Positions 23,830-35,545 of a stretch of 64,000 bases of DNA are shown piece after piece. Each line of letters opens with the position of its first letter. Positions within the stretch are counted from its first letter, which is position 1. A model generated the notes under the pieces. It had not been told where the DNA came from. It did not search any database and was given only the letters and a program-made list of their open reading frames with translations. The position numbers and the translations under genes are program-made. Origin of the DNA: Platycnemis pennipes (lineage: Eukaryota > Arthropoda > Insecta > Odonata > Platycnemididae); NCBI GenBank assembly GCA_933228895.1, contig OW121855.1, positions 38,826,698 through 38,890,697 of the forward strand. The letters are read 5' to 3'.

Positions 23830-25100
23830 AGGAAAGAAAACTAGGAAAATGATGGATTTGGGCCAGCATGGCACCTAAAACGAGGCCAGGAGAGATTAAA
23901 GGGAAGGGAGATTAAGCACGAATGCCGGCAGTCTGCGCCTAAGACAAAGAGGGATATCGGACTTCTCCATGAGGTAAACAGACCCTTAGAACATTTTCAA
24001 AGGGCCTTTTCCCTTCCCTGGCTAAAAGGGAGGCCACGGTGGGCCGACTCAAACAAGCTTAGCCAATGAGGTGGGCTCGGCAGGGAAGGTGGTCACGGTT
24101 GTAAGCGAGAGGAAGTTAAGAGAGCGGAAGGGTGGAAGAAAGATGTGGCCAACAGTATAGGGGAGCACGAGAGTTAAAAAGAATCACCCAAGGGTGAAGG
24201 TGGGAAGGAGGAATACGGGTGGGAGGAAGTGAACGGAGAAAGAGCTGGATGAGACTGAATGATCGGGGAAAGGACAAAATAGGCAGAGGAAGAGGGAAGG
24301 AAGGAGAGATATAATGAAGAGCAGGAAATGAGAGAGTGAGTCGGAGTTGGGTTAGAGAGCTTAACGCGGAAACCACCGGTAGCCAACGTTCTCAAGACCT
24401 CGGTCCTACTCTTCCACCTCCTTCTCGTGCTCCCTCTGGTGATCCCCTACACATACCCCTTACCTATGCCCCCTTATATCTACTCGACTCTCTCCCGCCA
24501 ACCCTTGAAAAACCCTTCCGGCACGCGCTCCACACTCTCCTGCTCGACCGCCAGAAAAGTCCCCGACTTTCCTTCGTTTCGGTATCCCTTCCAACTCTCT
24601 CTCCTTCCCCCTCCACCCTTTTGGCTGGCCTTTGGGTACCCGACAAAGCTTCGTCTCGAATCTCATGCATAATGCGTGGAACCCGCGAATTACACCTCCA
24701 TTTCTACCACCCAAGCGTTGAATATTTTAAGAGTTTACCTCTTCAGCGACTTCGCCACCTCTCCCTCTCCCGTTGCCTTTTCCTTCTGGCTCGCTACCTC
24801 CCTCCCATTCTTTCTTCTTAGCTGCGCTCCCTCCCTCTTTCCCTCTCTCTTCTCCCTTGCATTTTCCTTCCGTCCTGCTCCCCGCAGCTATCTCTGACTA
24901 CGACCTTCTTTTCACCCAACCTCTTCTTCCATCTCACTCGCACTCCCTATCCCTCCCTCTTCCACCTACTCTCTCTCTCTCACTCATCTCGTCTTTTCTG
25001 AGAGAGTTTATCCGAATGTGACTACTCTCTCTCTCTCCCCGCTAACCCGCTCTCTCCCTAGCGAAAATCCCGCAATATCATCCGCTCCCTCCGCGGCGTG
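23830..25100. other. largest GC-rich island, purine block followed by pyrimidine block
   Basis: The plus strand is purine-rich to about 24330 and switches near 24400 to a C+T-rich block lasting to about 25070, ending in (CT)n runs at 24969-24982 and 25024-25037. CpG is frequent. Many frames of 60-161 codons overlap on both strands, as such composition allows; the longest (24336-24821, plus) is Pro/Ser/Leu-rich without a family signature. A 16-base block GGTTGTAAGCGAGAGG at 24097-24112 recurs at 40209. Confidence 0.5.
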
Positions 25101-26507
25101 AAATGCACTCCTTCCCTTACGGCTATCGTACGCTTTGATGACGCCATTTCCCGAGTGCATATGACTCCATCCGAGAAACTAATGCGGTTCCCGGGTGTGC
25201 TAAAATGCGTATAAAGGTTCACTCTCTTCTGAGACGACACTTTCAAGGGACCGACAGGAAATAAAAGTTTTCTCTACACGAATTAAACTGTATATATTAC
25301 ATGGTATGTTCATACAAGCATACAAACATTACCAGTTAAAAAGTAAATCTTAATTTATTTAGTTACTGTACACGGCCATAGATATATTTTGATGTTGCTA
25401 ATGGAATTTTAAAAACATTTCCAAATTGTCATTTCTTTGAAGGTAAATTTTCAGTACCAAATATTTAAGTTCACTGCTTGCGAATACGTGAAGTATGTAC
25501 CAAAATGTTGAAGAAATAAACTAGATGGAATTTTAGTGTAATTAATTTTATATCATAGAGAATTAAGTTTCGTTTATTTTAATCTCAACTAAAATACTAA
25601 AACTGTCTTCCTTGTTAATTTTAAAGAGGATAAAATACGTTCTTTCAAACTTATTATATTACTTTCAAACAAAGCCCTAACATCCAATCCAATATGCCAC
25701 ATTTAGGCCACAAACATCCATCATCTACAGATTCGCGAAGAACCATATGCACTGAAGAGCACGCCTGACAAGGAATGAGAATTAAACTAGCAAAACATTT
25801 CTAAAATCATAGCTACCTCAAATTGGGTACATTGGGTACAAATTGGCAACCAAAGGGCTGGAATAATTCCTGCGGGGAATCCATACTATTGGTAAGCTAT
25901 GAATGAATTTAAGTTCAAATCTTATTGATTCTGTGGCGAAGAAAGTTAACCCTTTCCGGTCATAATTTTGAATACGATTATGAAATATTCTAAGAATAAT
26001 ATACGGCAATATTTTGAAACAGTTGAAGTTTATGATTTATCTTCTATGGCGAGTTGAGAAACCTTGTGGTGTAATCATTTAGCAAAGCTGAAGATATCCG
26101 TCACTCATCGAGTGCTTTGAAAGGATGCTTGTAATTATAAAGCGACATGACTCCATCATAGAACTGGATATTAAGTTTAATTTTGTGCAATTATTTATGG
26201 CTCAATATTCACTATCAAGGGCAATTGCTGATGCTAGCCCACACCACGTAAGTGTCAGTAAAGTCTGGTTTCACAACAAGGATTCGATTCGGTATTTGCT
26301 GAATAATGACAAAATATCATCTATTTTTGTTGTTATCCAAATTCATTTCTTCTCCATTAATACGAAGAATTGATCTAGTATAATATTTTTCGGTGAAAGA
26401 GTCGAAAACGCTCTAAGAGTCCCCATAAAGTTACTCCAAATTAAGCACAGGAAAGTAAATGCCCCTCAAGAATACTAGTAATTTTATTTCACATAAAACT
26501 GCAGTTC
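25101..26507. other. A+T-rich non-coding stretch
   Basis: It holds only short frames and a small 9-bp tandem repeat (ATTGGGTAC twice) near 25823. Nothing else is supported. Confidence 0.5.
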
Positions 26508-26900
26508 AGTTTCCATTCTCCTATTGATCATTGTAAGCACTACCTTTGCCGCATGAGAAATCAAACTTATCGTTCTATAGTCTTCACATTCTTTGGTCAC
26601 CCTCTTTTTCGGTATAGGTATCAGCACGGTTTTCACCAAATCCTCCGGCCAAGCCCCCTCCTCGTATATTTTACAAACAAGGTCATAAAATCTGTCCCTT
26701 CCCCCTCTTCCTAGGTTTTTCAGAAACTCAGCTGGAATTTTATCTACCCCCACCGCTTTACCTGACTTCATTTCTCGCAGTGCCTTCTCTATCTCACTAT
26801 CCAGTATTCCGGGGCCCACGTCATCCTGATCTACGTCCTTTTCCTCTTCTATGTCCAAGTTACTAGGCCTATTTTCGCTATCATACAGTTCCTCAACATA
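26508..26900 (-). pseudogene. reverse transcriptase N-terminal part, LINE family B
   Basis: The open part (26484-26858) reads DVGPGILDSEIEKALREM, GVDKIPAEFLKNL, YEEGAWPEDLVKTVLIPIPK, ECEDYRTISLISHAAKVVL and NRRM. These are the fingers motifs before the palm in non-LTR reverse transcriptases. It then loses homology at about 26508, before any FADD motif. The last few codons down to 26484 read into unrelated sequence. Between 26900 and 27177 the linker is recognisable only in broken frames. Confidence 0.85.
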
Positions 26901-27176
26901 TTCCCTCCAACGATGCTGGATCTTCTCTGGTTATTGCTAAATTTCCCCTTCTGTCTTTGATGCACGGGACTTTTCCGCTTCTTGATTCCCGATAACATTC
27001 TAACCTTTTTAGTACAGACTGCCTTTTTCTCCTTCTCTCTGGAGTCTCTCCATCTTCTCGTATTGCCGACTCCACTTTTCTCTTGCTCCCTTTGTTTCTC
27101 TCCTAAGCTTGTTGTTAATTTCCTTACAACGCCTTTTGCCTAGCTCTGTATTTATATTTTTCCATTTCCTTCTTTC

Positions 27177-28165
27177 TTAGATCCTTTCCATCTTTTCTGC
27201 TGTTATCCACGGTTTTTTGATCCTCCGAGCGTCTACTGTTCCTATTGTTTTCTCAGCTACTTCTTTTATGCCCGTCTTTATCATTTCGCGCCCTTCATCT
27301 GTTGTTCGCCTTCCCTCCTCTTCCCTCATGTATCTATCCACAATCACCTGATAATCCCTCCTCTTCCCTCCAATCAGTGCTTCTATGTCCAACTTTTTTA
27401 TTTTCCTTCCTACTTTCAACCTTTTTAGTCTCATCTCACATTTCATCACCACCAAGTTATGGTCGGAGTCGGCATCTGCACCTGGGAAACTATGAGAGTT
27501 CTTTACGCTGTTCCTGAATCTTTGCCTAATCATGATGTAGTCTAGTTGGTACCTTCCAATATCCCCCGGCATTTTCCATGTGTACCTACGCCTATGGTGG
27601 TGTTTAAACCACGTTTTTTTAATCACTAAATTATTCCTCCTACAGAACTCCACTGCTTTCTCGCTCCGGTCATTCCTTACACCCAGACCATACTCCCCTA
27701 CTTCACTTCCGTCCCTCCCTCCCCCAACTACAGCGTTCCAATCTTCCATTAATCAACTATTAGGTTCTTCCTGTCCTTCACTTTCCCGATTAATTCTTCC
27801 AACTGGTCATGTACTTCGTCTACTTCCTCTTCTCTATGTCCCCCTGTCGGCATGTATACCTGTACTACGACTAAATTTGCCGGCCTCGCTTTCATTTCGA
27901 TAGCTAGTATTCCATCGCTTACCTGTTCCACATTCATTACCCTTTTTCCTGATGTTGCATTCAATACAACTGCTACTCCCCGCTGTCTCTCTTCCCTTCC
28001 ACTGTATATAACCCTGTACTCTTCACTCCAGAAGTCCCCCTGTTCTCTCCATCTTACTTCGCTTAATCCCAAAAAATCGATATCTCCCCTCTCCATTTCA
28101 CGCTTAATGTTTTCCAGTTTTACTTCCCTTAACAATGTCCTAACGTTTCATGTCCTGATCTTTAT
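27177..28165 (-). pseudogene. apurinic-type endonuclease domain of LINE family B
   Basis: This domain nicks the target DNA to start reverse transcription. Visible landmarks in order are the start MIKIRT followed by an in-frame TGA and then NVRTLLREV; FLGLSEVRW with the catalytic Glu; VVVQVYMPTGG; EDWNAVVGGG (the usual first residue of the GDWN block is changed); YTWKMPG; QLDYIMI; and ADSDHNLVVMKCEM with the SDH catalytic motif. Open pieces are 27749-28135 and 27177-27749, in different frames, so at least one frameshift plus the TGA near 28150 disable it. The C-terminal side, up to KPWITAEKMERI, is the linker to the reverse transcriptase. Confidence 0.85.
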
Positions 28166-28915
28166 CATTGTTGCCCTCTTTTTTGGTTTGTTCTTCACTG
28201 CTGCTGCTGCCGTTGTCTTTCTTTTCGTGCAAGGATTTCGTGAGATGACGACCGCAGAGTCCTTGCTTACCCAGCAGCCGGGTACGACACCCGTCCCACT
28301 AATTTGGTCCCGGGCCCCGTAGTTGCCAGCATTCAGGCACGTAGCCAGAAATTTGCTTCGGGAGGGGGGGGGGGCAGTCTTGCGCAGCTTGAAACAAATC
28401 AGCCTTGCCCATTCGGTGCCTACATGTTACAAATCTCTTCCCTTCGTTTTCAATGCTTGGTTTTTACTTTTAAATTGCCCATACGTATCTCGTCTCACCA
28501 GTAAAGTTCACTGCTAAAATCAGAACAACAAAATTATTGGGACAAAATTTCGGGGGGGCAGAAGCACCGGAAGCCCCTGTGCCTATGTGCCTGCCAGGAT
28601 TCAATTATCTACTGTTCAAGTCCATTGTGTTCTAGGGAAAGTTTAATTGAGGTGGTTTCCCGTTGCCTGCCTCAATAGTGTTTTTAACGTGACACCATCA
28701 CTTGATAGGCCGCCCCACTGGGGTCAGACGCCTTCTCACAGCCGCCTCACTGAGGAACAGACGCTGCGAGTACGGTGCGTGGACTACCTTTCGTCAGGCT
28801 CCTACCCTTCGACCTATCTGGCATGGGTGACCCTACCAGGAGAAATATTAGTTGCAGTGCAGCTCTAGGGGTCACGTGAACACGCAAGCCCCAATCCCAC
28901 CACGAAGATGGATGA
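28166..28915 (-). repeat. 5' leader of LINE family B
   Basis: On the minus strand, from about 28915, this is a GC-richer segment without a frame that precedes the endonuclease start. It contains the blocks GGTAGGGTCACCCATGCCAG and CTGACCCCAGTGGGGCGGCC and, nearer the coding start, CCGGCTGCTGGGTAAGC. I recall similar leaders upstream of endonuclease/reverse transcriptase genes in arthropods, but cannot verify this. It should hold the internal promoter of the element. The boundary at 28915 is approximate. Confidence 0.55.
28334..28593. mobile_element. 260-bp hAT-like non-autonomous element (MITE) nested in LINE B leader
   Basis: Terminal inverted repeats are CAGGCACGTAG at the left end (28334-28344) and CTATGTGCCTG at the right end (28583-28593), matching over 10 of 11 bases. 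The flanks CCAGCATT (28326-28333) and CCAGGATT (28594-28601) form an 8-bp target duplication with one mismatch, the length typical of the hAT superfamily. Subterminal G-run blocks (28362-28373 and near 28550) are common in such elements. It has no frame of its own and must have used a transposase from elsewhere. It is younger than the LINE it interrupts. Confidence 0.8.
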
Positions 28916-29061
28916 CTAAGGAATGGAGACATTATTATATGCATTTAAAAAATAAGCTGGTAATTTTATATAGTTCTGATGACACTGATGATGAATTTAG
29001 TAGCTGTAAATAAAAATACCCGCTGTAATCAAGTAAGAAAACTCTCCACGAAATAGTGCTT

Positions 29062-29128
29062 ACTTGGGTATTCGACCCCTAGGGTGTAATGCCTCTCAAT
29101 GGGAATTAGTAGCTAGGCCACCGAGGGA
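29062..29128 (-). repeat. tRNA-like remnant, probably head of a tRNA-derived SINE
   Basis: On the minus strand the order is CTCGGTGGCCTAGCTACT (A-box region, about 29108-29125), then about 30 bases, then GGGGTCGAATACCC (B-box region, 29067-29080). The order and spacing match a Pol III type-2 internal promoter and a tRNA fold. The arms are imperfect, so I regard it as a SINE head rather than a working tRNA gene. The SINE body was not delimited. Confidence 0.5.
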
Positions 29129-29460
29129 AGGCTTACAGCACATAAGTTGGATACAAAAAGAGTTTTCATAAACCGGCAGGAATCATATCAAAATAGCATC
29201 AAACAACTATAGTATATTATGCAAGTTATATTTTCAGTGATATTGTGAAGCATACGGCTCGAAGACAGTACATTTCGAATTCGGCCCTTTGTCAGAACTT
29301 CCGTCCCAGTACATTACTGACCGGGGGATTTAAATATGCTTGGAGGAAACATTAGATGGACATACATCGCATGTGTGAGAAAAAAGGGAATAATTAATTT
29401 TTGAGAGAAACTCAAATGTATGGATCATTATTTTAAGGAGTACATCCCAGACTTATGGTG

Positions 29461-29840
29461 CATAGTAGGCAAGCAGAATATCGATTTCTGTTTTTTTCCC
29501 CTTAAGGTACCTCGTTATCCACGAACAAATTAACTACTAATACTTGCTCATCTGAAGCTAGTGACACTAATCACATATTTGTTACTCACTAATATATATT
29601 AAATTTCAGAGCAATTAATAATAAATACGAATAATATATATAAATACGAATAACGATTAGAGGTACGAATAATAATAATGAGAGCTTCGCATATTCAAAG
29701 GTATAGTGGCCAAGAGAAACCTCTAATACGCTTTTTCCCCTAAGTTCATTCGCAATCCAGAGAACAAACTAACTGTCAAGACCTGCAAACCTGGATCTAT
29801 TGACACTTACAAAACAACATTTATGACTACTGATTATGCA
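29461..29840. repeat. diverged direct duplication, two copies about 240 bp apart
   Basis: The segments 29461-29597 and 29702-29840 align with the same order of blocks: ATAGT-GG-CAAG, a T run followed by CCCCT-AAG, AACAAA-TAACT, GACACT and ATTTRT-ACT. They differ by many substitutions and small gaps. Between them lies an A+T-rich spacer with three AAATACGAATAA-like blocks. It is an old local duplication. Confidence 0.6.
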
Positions 29841-29987
29841 TGATACTTACAATTGCTTCGGTGGCCGCAAGTAAATTATAATCCGTCCCAAATAAGGAAG
29901 GATACCGAAGTTATTGACAGTAAATATTAAATTGTAAACCTCGTTTATAGCAAAGACTGTTGACGTGCAAAAATATGACACTACTTC

Positions 29988-30293
29988 ATGGGATCACATA
30001 GCAATTTCTACATGAACCAATACTTTCATATTCCAAGTCATTAGCGATATTGACAGGTACATCAATATGTGAACAAATTTATTGCCCAAAATAAGCTTAT
30101 TTTCCTGCAAACATATCATCCCTTAGCTTTTTTGATAATCATGGGATCACATAGCAATTTCTACATGAACCAATACTTTCATATTCCAAGTCATTAGCGA
30201 TATTGACTGGTATATCAATATGTGAACAAATTTAATACCCAAAATAAGCTTATTTTCCTGCAAACATATCATCCCTTAGATTTTTTGATGATG
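29988..30293. repeat. tandem duplication, two copies of 153 bp
   Basis: Copy one is 29988-30140 and copy two 30141-30293, adjacent. Each starts ATGGGATCACATAGCAATTT and ends in CATCCCTTAG followed by TTTTTTGAT. Fewer than ten substitutions separate them. No frame is present. Confidence 0.9.
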
Positions 30294-32739
30294 ACTACAT
30301 AATTAATCCCCTTGAGTGCCCCTCCTCTTGATAAATCATAGATAACTAAGGATTTTGGATAAAAATGTTTGGAAAAAGTCAAGATGATACTGGGCACCAA
30401 AAAAAAAACCTCAGGGTTAGGAAAAGGGCGAGGTTTATAAATTTTATTCAGCTGATATTTCAGGCCTATGGTCATTTGCTTCAAATTAATCGCGACGCTG
30501 TGACAAGTTATTTGGTGCATAAGCATCAGGCCCGGGCTTTAGAATTTCATTTGAAGGAATACACATATTTCAGAATAACTCCTATTGTATTAACATTTTT
30601 AAATTATTTAGAAAACAGTGAAATGAAAGCCCTCATGCACTTTTCACAAAATATGGGAAGTTCAATTTAATACATGAACTCTGAGAATGGTTTCCAGCTC
30701 TTGAAAAATGATCTAATAGATAGTCTTCAGATAGGGTCAGGATAGGGATTGATGGAGTATTTCTAGTTCCATTTGCATTCATTCTCCCTAGGGTACCTTT
30801 TAATGCGCATTTTTTTCTAAGAAAAATGACCAGCGGATAAAAATACGTTTTTTTTACGTTATTGGGTTAAAATAACGATTGGTTGTGTGGCAAATGAAGC
30901 AGATATCTCAACAAGATTTAAAATACCGAAATTATCACAAAATGGCCTATTCTAGCCCACTAATTAAAAATTTAATATATTTTTCAATGGAAAATCTCAC
31001 AAAAGATAGCTACAAATAAAACATACTTGCTATTCATGGTATGTATATTAGAAAAAGCAAAATATTTCGGCAAACAATGCTGAAATTAATTTAAAAAAAG
31101 ATTGGCAGACATGCTATCTTTAAATGAACAATATTTCGTCAAAACAAAGAGATTTCATTGCTAATAAAATTTCTCGCAGTGTAACAGAAATAACCCACTC
31201 AATCTTTGCACGTTAATTATTACCTCAGCGAGGATATAGGGGTGCTAGTATTTTCCAAACGTTTCCAGGAGTTATGTAAGGAGGAATCAATAAATGAATA
31301 GCTGGCATAAACGAGTTTCATGCTTCAATTTAATTTAAGTGACCAGAGGTTGAAAGAAACAGCCAATGTATCTCCCATTCTATTATGCCACAACCCTTGA
31401 GAAGACCCAAGACCCTTGCGTAAATATTACGACCGATTCATCCGACAGTACACAGAGTTGATAGTATATGATTTGCCGAATGCACGAATCGCACTAGTAT
31501 GCAGTAACAACTTCAACTGCCAGACTTGGTAACGAGGTTTGTCCCGCCATAGGTGTGATTTGTTGTGATTGTAAAGACGGACGTCAATAGGTATTTCATT
31601 TGTTGAGCGCATTGCAATATTAAGGGAACGATTGAAGGGACACACAAATTTATTTTAAATTATTATAAAACTATGTACTATATTTTCAATATTGGTTCCC
31701 TCAGAACTATATAGAACTTCGGCAAGTGAAATCATAGGCCTATACATTTTGCACTTGCACGTAGGAGATATTTTGGAAGGCATAATTAATATTGAAGCTC
31801 CAAACATGCATGAAAAAAATATTGGCAACGTAAAGCACAATATATTTTCTCCGGAAGCCATTTGAACCGAATACGAGTACAAATAAAGAGGATCAAATAG
31901 CATACTATCACATAAACAAACAGCTTTTTCCCATCCCTCCTTCCCCTATAGCCCTTGCTTTAACACTATAGCTGATAAGCACGTTTACTGGCATGAAATA
32001 TTATTTATTAATAGTTGCTGGAAACAAAGGAGAACTCGTACTATTTTTCTTTTCTCTTATCAAAGAAACAAAGTTTGCCGAGATGGCAATTTTTATCAAT
32101 GAAACATATAGCAACAAACACGAATCGGAATAGTTAGGAATTGCCGTAAATTTCAAAAATATGCAGGTGTGAATTTTTCCTTGCAATTAACTTTGATTAA
32201 ATTAATAACCCCACGTTGCATACTATATCACAAAATATCGAGGCCATGATGTTGGTCTGTTTCGCGAAATTACTAGTTTCCTGCACGGATTAATATATAG
32301 GATAGGAATGTCAACAAAGAAATTCGTACCCTTAGTGTACGGTTTCCTTCTTCCGCCGCAAGTTGTCGCTAGCATCTAGCGATGCTAGCTTTTGAGCGTT
32401 GCACTGAAATAATCTAATTTAAAGAGTTGCAGGAATGAAAATATGGTTCCCAAAAATTTGAAACCTGTAACAAATTTCCTGTAACAAATCAATGAGCGCG
32501 GACACTAGCTGTTCCAGTCACCACTGATTATAATTTGTGATTCCAGTGGTATGCCTCCGGGAATGACTAACGGCTCAGATCATAAATTAAAACGCGTCTT
32601 CAATTTATTGACCCTTTGAGTGAAGTATAGGGGAGTACTTGAAGTATTTATGGGGCCTAGAAAAAAATTGGTATCATGGTCTTGGGAAAAAATTAAATGT
32701 CCTCCTGACCAACATGGAGACACAAGGACAAAGGTGCAT
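30294..32739. other. A+T-rich non-coding stretch
   Basis: A 101-codon plus frame (30365-30670) and several 60-85-codon frames have no recognisable content. A tiny tandem repeat of CCTGTAACAAAT is near 32464-32488. Nothing else is supported. Confidence 0.45.
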
Positions 32740-33330
32740 TGGCATCGTTACAAGCTCTCTGAAACACTCTCTTAGTGGTTCAGAGAGCTGGAGGGGTATG
32801 AGGGAAAATACAGGTGGAAAAAATGATATGGAGTACCTCGCTCCCCTCTCCTCATTCCCCTATTCATATCCTACCCTTCGAGGGAACCGAAACATCGTTA
32901 AGATACGGTTGAGTGAGGTCGCGGTTGTAGGAATGTTCGGGACAGTTGGTCCCTCCCCCAGCGTCGTATACCCGTCCATATCCCGTCTCCTTGCGGGGAC
33001 GTATAGGTTCCAGAAATTGAATAGGTGGGCCGACATTAAGTGCGGCAGGAGGAAGACGAGAGGCAAGCCACCGTAAAATATCGTCAACGACAACCTTCCC
33101 TTCGCGAAATATGTTCCCACTCCCCCTACGCCTCCATTCTTCCCCTTCTTGATCTCCTTCGATATATCACATTCGCCCCCCTACACCACCTCACCTTTCT
33201 TACTTCAACCCCGCCCCTTGCGTCATCTCTACTCCCCCTCTCCGATGTTTCCAAATTTCTCTGTCTCGCTTATACCAAAACCCCGTTAAACTTGGCCTTT
33301 CTCAGACGCATTGTGATCCACTCGGTTTAG
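32740..33330. other. GC-richer, CpG-containing island with pyrimidine-rich second half
   Basis: Composition changes sharply from the A+T-rich flanks. The plus strand is mixed to about 33080 and then C+T-rich to about 33260. A 145-codon plus frame (32639-33076) and an overlapping minus frame (32860-33120) carry no signature, so I do not call a gene. Confidence 0.4.
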
Positions 33331-34050
33331 ATTGACAGTATATTTTCCTTGACATCTTCAGCTACGCACTTGATTTTGTCTTTTATAGATGCTATCTCAT
33401 GTCATCATTAAGGCCTCCGTATATATCTAAAAGCCCGAATTACACATTTACGGGTAAATTTCGGCATATTATCAGGTAATTGAATTGTTTATCATCGCCT
33501 CTGATTCCAAATGGTAATGTGTATAAGAAAAGTTAAAGTATGCAAATCATTACTAAACATTCTGGTTTACGCATAGGTATCATTGACTTCAAAAGAGTAG
33601 CGTTTATGGGTATGAATGCGATTCAGGGTAAACATATAAATAAGGCAGAACTTTGCAAGAGAAGGACCTTCGCAGACAGAAGTATCTCATACTAATCATC
33701 AATATTAGGATGGAGAAAACCAATTATTTGTCATAAATTTTTAGGGTTCGCAAAGAACATTTACCCGGACGATAAATTTTTTATGACTGTTATTGCCTCG
33801 AAAATGGACCAAGAAGTGAATTAATGCAAGCAAAGTTGGCGGCAATATTTAAACCTCTACCCCTCAAAAAGTATTATTTTTACGCCTCCTTACTCTTAGA
33901 GAAATAATGTATTTCTGATGAGAAAGAAATGTTTGCAGTTTTCACGAATAGATGTATTACTGAAGTAATATTTGTTTATTACCATTGATTGATTGCAATT
34001 ATTTTCCGTGTTCCTGAAGAAAATTTGCAGAATATTAACGAGATACCTGA
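33331..34050. other. A+T-rich non-coding stretch
   Basis: No supported feature. Confidence 0.5.
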
Positions 34051-34059
34051 AAACGTGGT

Positions 34060-34186
34060 GCACTGTAGGTACTCGGTATTCAACTGCAAATATAAATCAT
34101 GTCTTCGGGTCTTCCACCAGGTCGATACCTCCAACTACTCCAACGTTTTAGAATACGACTCGTTTTTCATCATCAGGGCTATATGA
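34060..34186 (-). mobile_element. Penelope-like terminal sequence remnant
   Basis: On the minus strand the order is CCCTGATGATGAAAAACG, then AAAACGTTGGAGTAGTTGG, ATCGACCTGGTGGAAG and ACCCGAAGACATGATTT. A CCTGATGATG block, an AAACGTTGG block about 20 bases later, and a GACCTGG-type segment ending in CCCGAAGA are typical of the non-coding terminal regions of arthropod Penelope-like elements. No coding part is attached. It belongs to a different subfamily from the 19983-20425 remnant, since only the block order is shared. Confidence 0.5.
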
Positions 34187-34259
34187 TTCAGATATCAGAA
34201 CAGACCTGATTATCTCCATCAAAACCTGCCTTAAAGTATAGAAATAAATAATAATAATG

Positions 34260-34625
34260 GTATATCCTCATACAAGGGACGCGAATACGACCTATCTAAG
34301 CCTCTCTCCTCAAAAACCTCAACCTTTCAAGTTCTTCACTGTCTTCGCGTTCCGAAAACCGCTGCCTGCCATCTTCACGCTATGATGCCCCCCTAAGGCA
34401 ACCTGTTCGGCATTATTCGCCCACGTCCCCACAGGCGTAAGCATCCATATTTTTATGACGATCATTACTTTGCTCTCCCCCTTCATCTGTCCGTCGTCGC
34501 TTATGAATGCCCACTTTGACGGATGGCCTCGCTCAAACCCGAGGTGTGTGCGAGGAGTTAGTGGGGACGGAGCTCGCTGAAGCGAACGAAACGAGCATAC
34601 TAAACCATAGCACAGCATACATGTT
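34260..34625. other. GC-richer segment with a 99-codon frame of unknown nature
   Basis: The minus-strand frame 34319-34618 is less repetitive than frames in the purine islands and contains the segment RGHPSKWAFISDDGQMKG, but I recognise no family, and no neighbouring exon supports it. It may be unique regulatory DNA or an unrecognised repeat. Confidence 0.25.
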
Positions 34626-35474
34626 TTGAATAGGGCTATACGCCATAAGGCATGGAGCAGTTGCCATAAGAGGGTCCCAGTACAATGAATACCCTCATCC
34701 TCATTTATTTTTTTGTCCTCTGCCTGAAATTGCGCATGAAAAACTCCAAGAGGAAATCCATCAACGAAGTCATTGCCAGCAAAGATAAATCATGACAAAT
34801 AACTCCCAATATTTATTTCTTCTGACACTGTCTATTAAGATTTTCTGCTCTCAAGATTAACGATTATGTGTAAATAATCTAATTATTGGTGAAAACTCAA
34901 TAAATGCCATCAAAATGAATGAAAAGATATATGATAATGTTATAAACACTATGCCAAGATCATTATTAATAAAATACTCACAGTGTTAAGAGGGCATTTC
35001 TTACATTGAAAATGTAAATCTTTTTTGGACCTTCATGTTACTGGAAATCATTGTTAGCGCTTGCTATTTACTCATTGATTTCCCAAAAATCATGGCATTT
35101 CTCAGCAGTTATTTAAAAAATATTGCCCATCGAGGATTGTTTCCATGGAATAAGTATCTACCGACTTCTGATCAATGCTATAACTAAGCACGTTGAAACT
35201 GCTACATAATTGTAAATTGATATCTCTTCCCACTCTCAGCTACTCTTACCAAATATTTTCAGTTTACTTGGCCTCAAATAGTGCTTGCGTTGCATAGTCC
35301 CCACGCGCATTTTATGATGTGGAATTAGTAACCAACATTTTATTTTCCCCTACCGAACCTATTCCCTATGATTTTGCAAAGCTAAAGTCCGTCAATAAAT
35401 TTAACTATCATTCAAATTATATTCAACTTCTAAGAATTTTTCTTTAGGCCCAATAAAAGTTTTAACTCTTTGGG
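34626..35474. other. A+T-rich non-coding stretch
   Basis: No supported feature. Confidence 0.5.
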
Positions 35475-35545
35475 CTTCGTATTGCTTGCTAGAGTATTGG
35501 GTACCCATTCTGAAGGTCATAGTTTGAATGCCACCAGTGGCAGAG
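35475..35545 (+). repeat. tRNA-like remnant (SINE head?)
   Basis: TTGCTAGAGTATTGGGTACCC (starting about 35487) resembles an A box with its D-loop context. AGTTTGAATGCCACC (35521-35535) lies where a B box is expected, with a weak match to GGTTCGAATCC. The spacing is tRNA-like. Both boxes are degenerate. Confidence 0.35.

Larger units (their letters stand above)
26508..28915 (-). mobile_element. LINE family B, 5'-complete but 3'-truncated, with nested insertion
   Basis: Read on the minus strand from about 28915: a GC-rich leader of roughly 770 bases (interrupted by a 260-bp hAT-like element at 28334-28593), then an apurinic-type endonuclease, a linker and the first part of a reverse transcriptase. 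Homology to the second family B copy (40110-41395) stops at about 26508, inside the reverse transcriptase, and the palm, thumb and 3' end are missing. Loss of the 3' rather than the 5' half is unlike normal LINE insertion and suggests later deletion or rearrangement. Stops and frameshifts are scattered, so the copy is dead. Confidence 0.85.

Noticed and set aside
24336..24821. 161-codon plus-strand frame
   Set aside because: Pro/Ser/Leu-rich by-product of a C+T-rich island, with competing frames in other phases and no domain.
27245..28322. Plus-strand frames across the LINE B endonuclease
   Set aside because: They are antisense shadows of the minus-strand endonuclease, whose motifs are clear.
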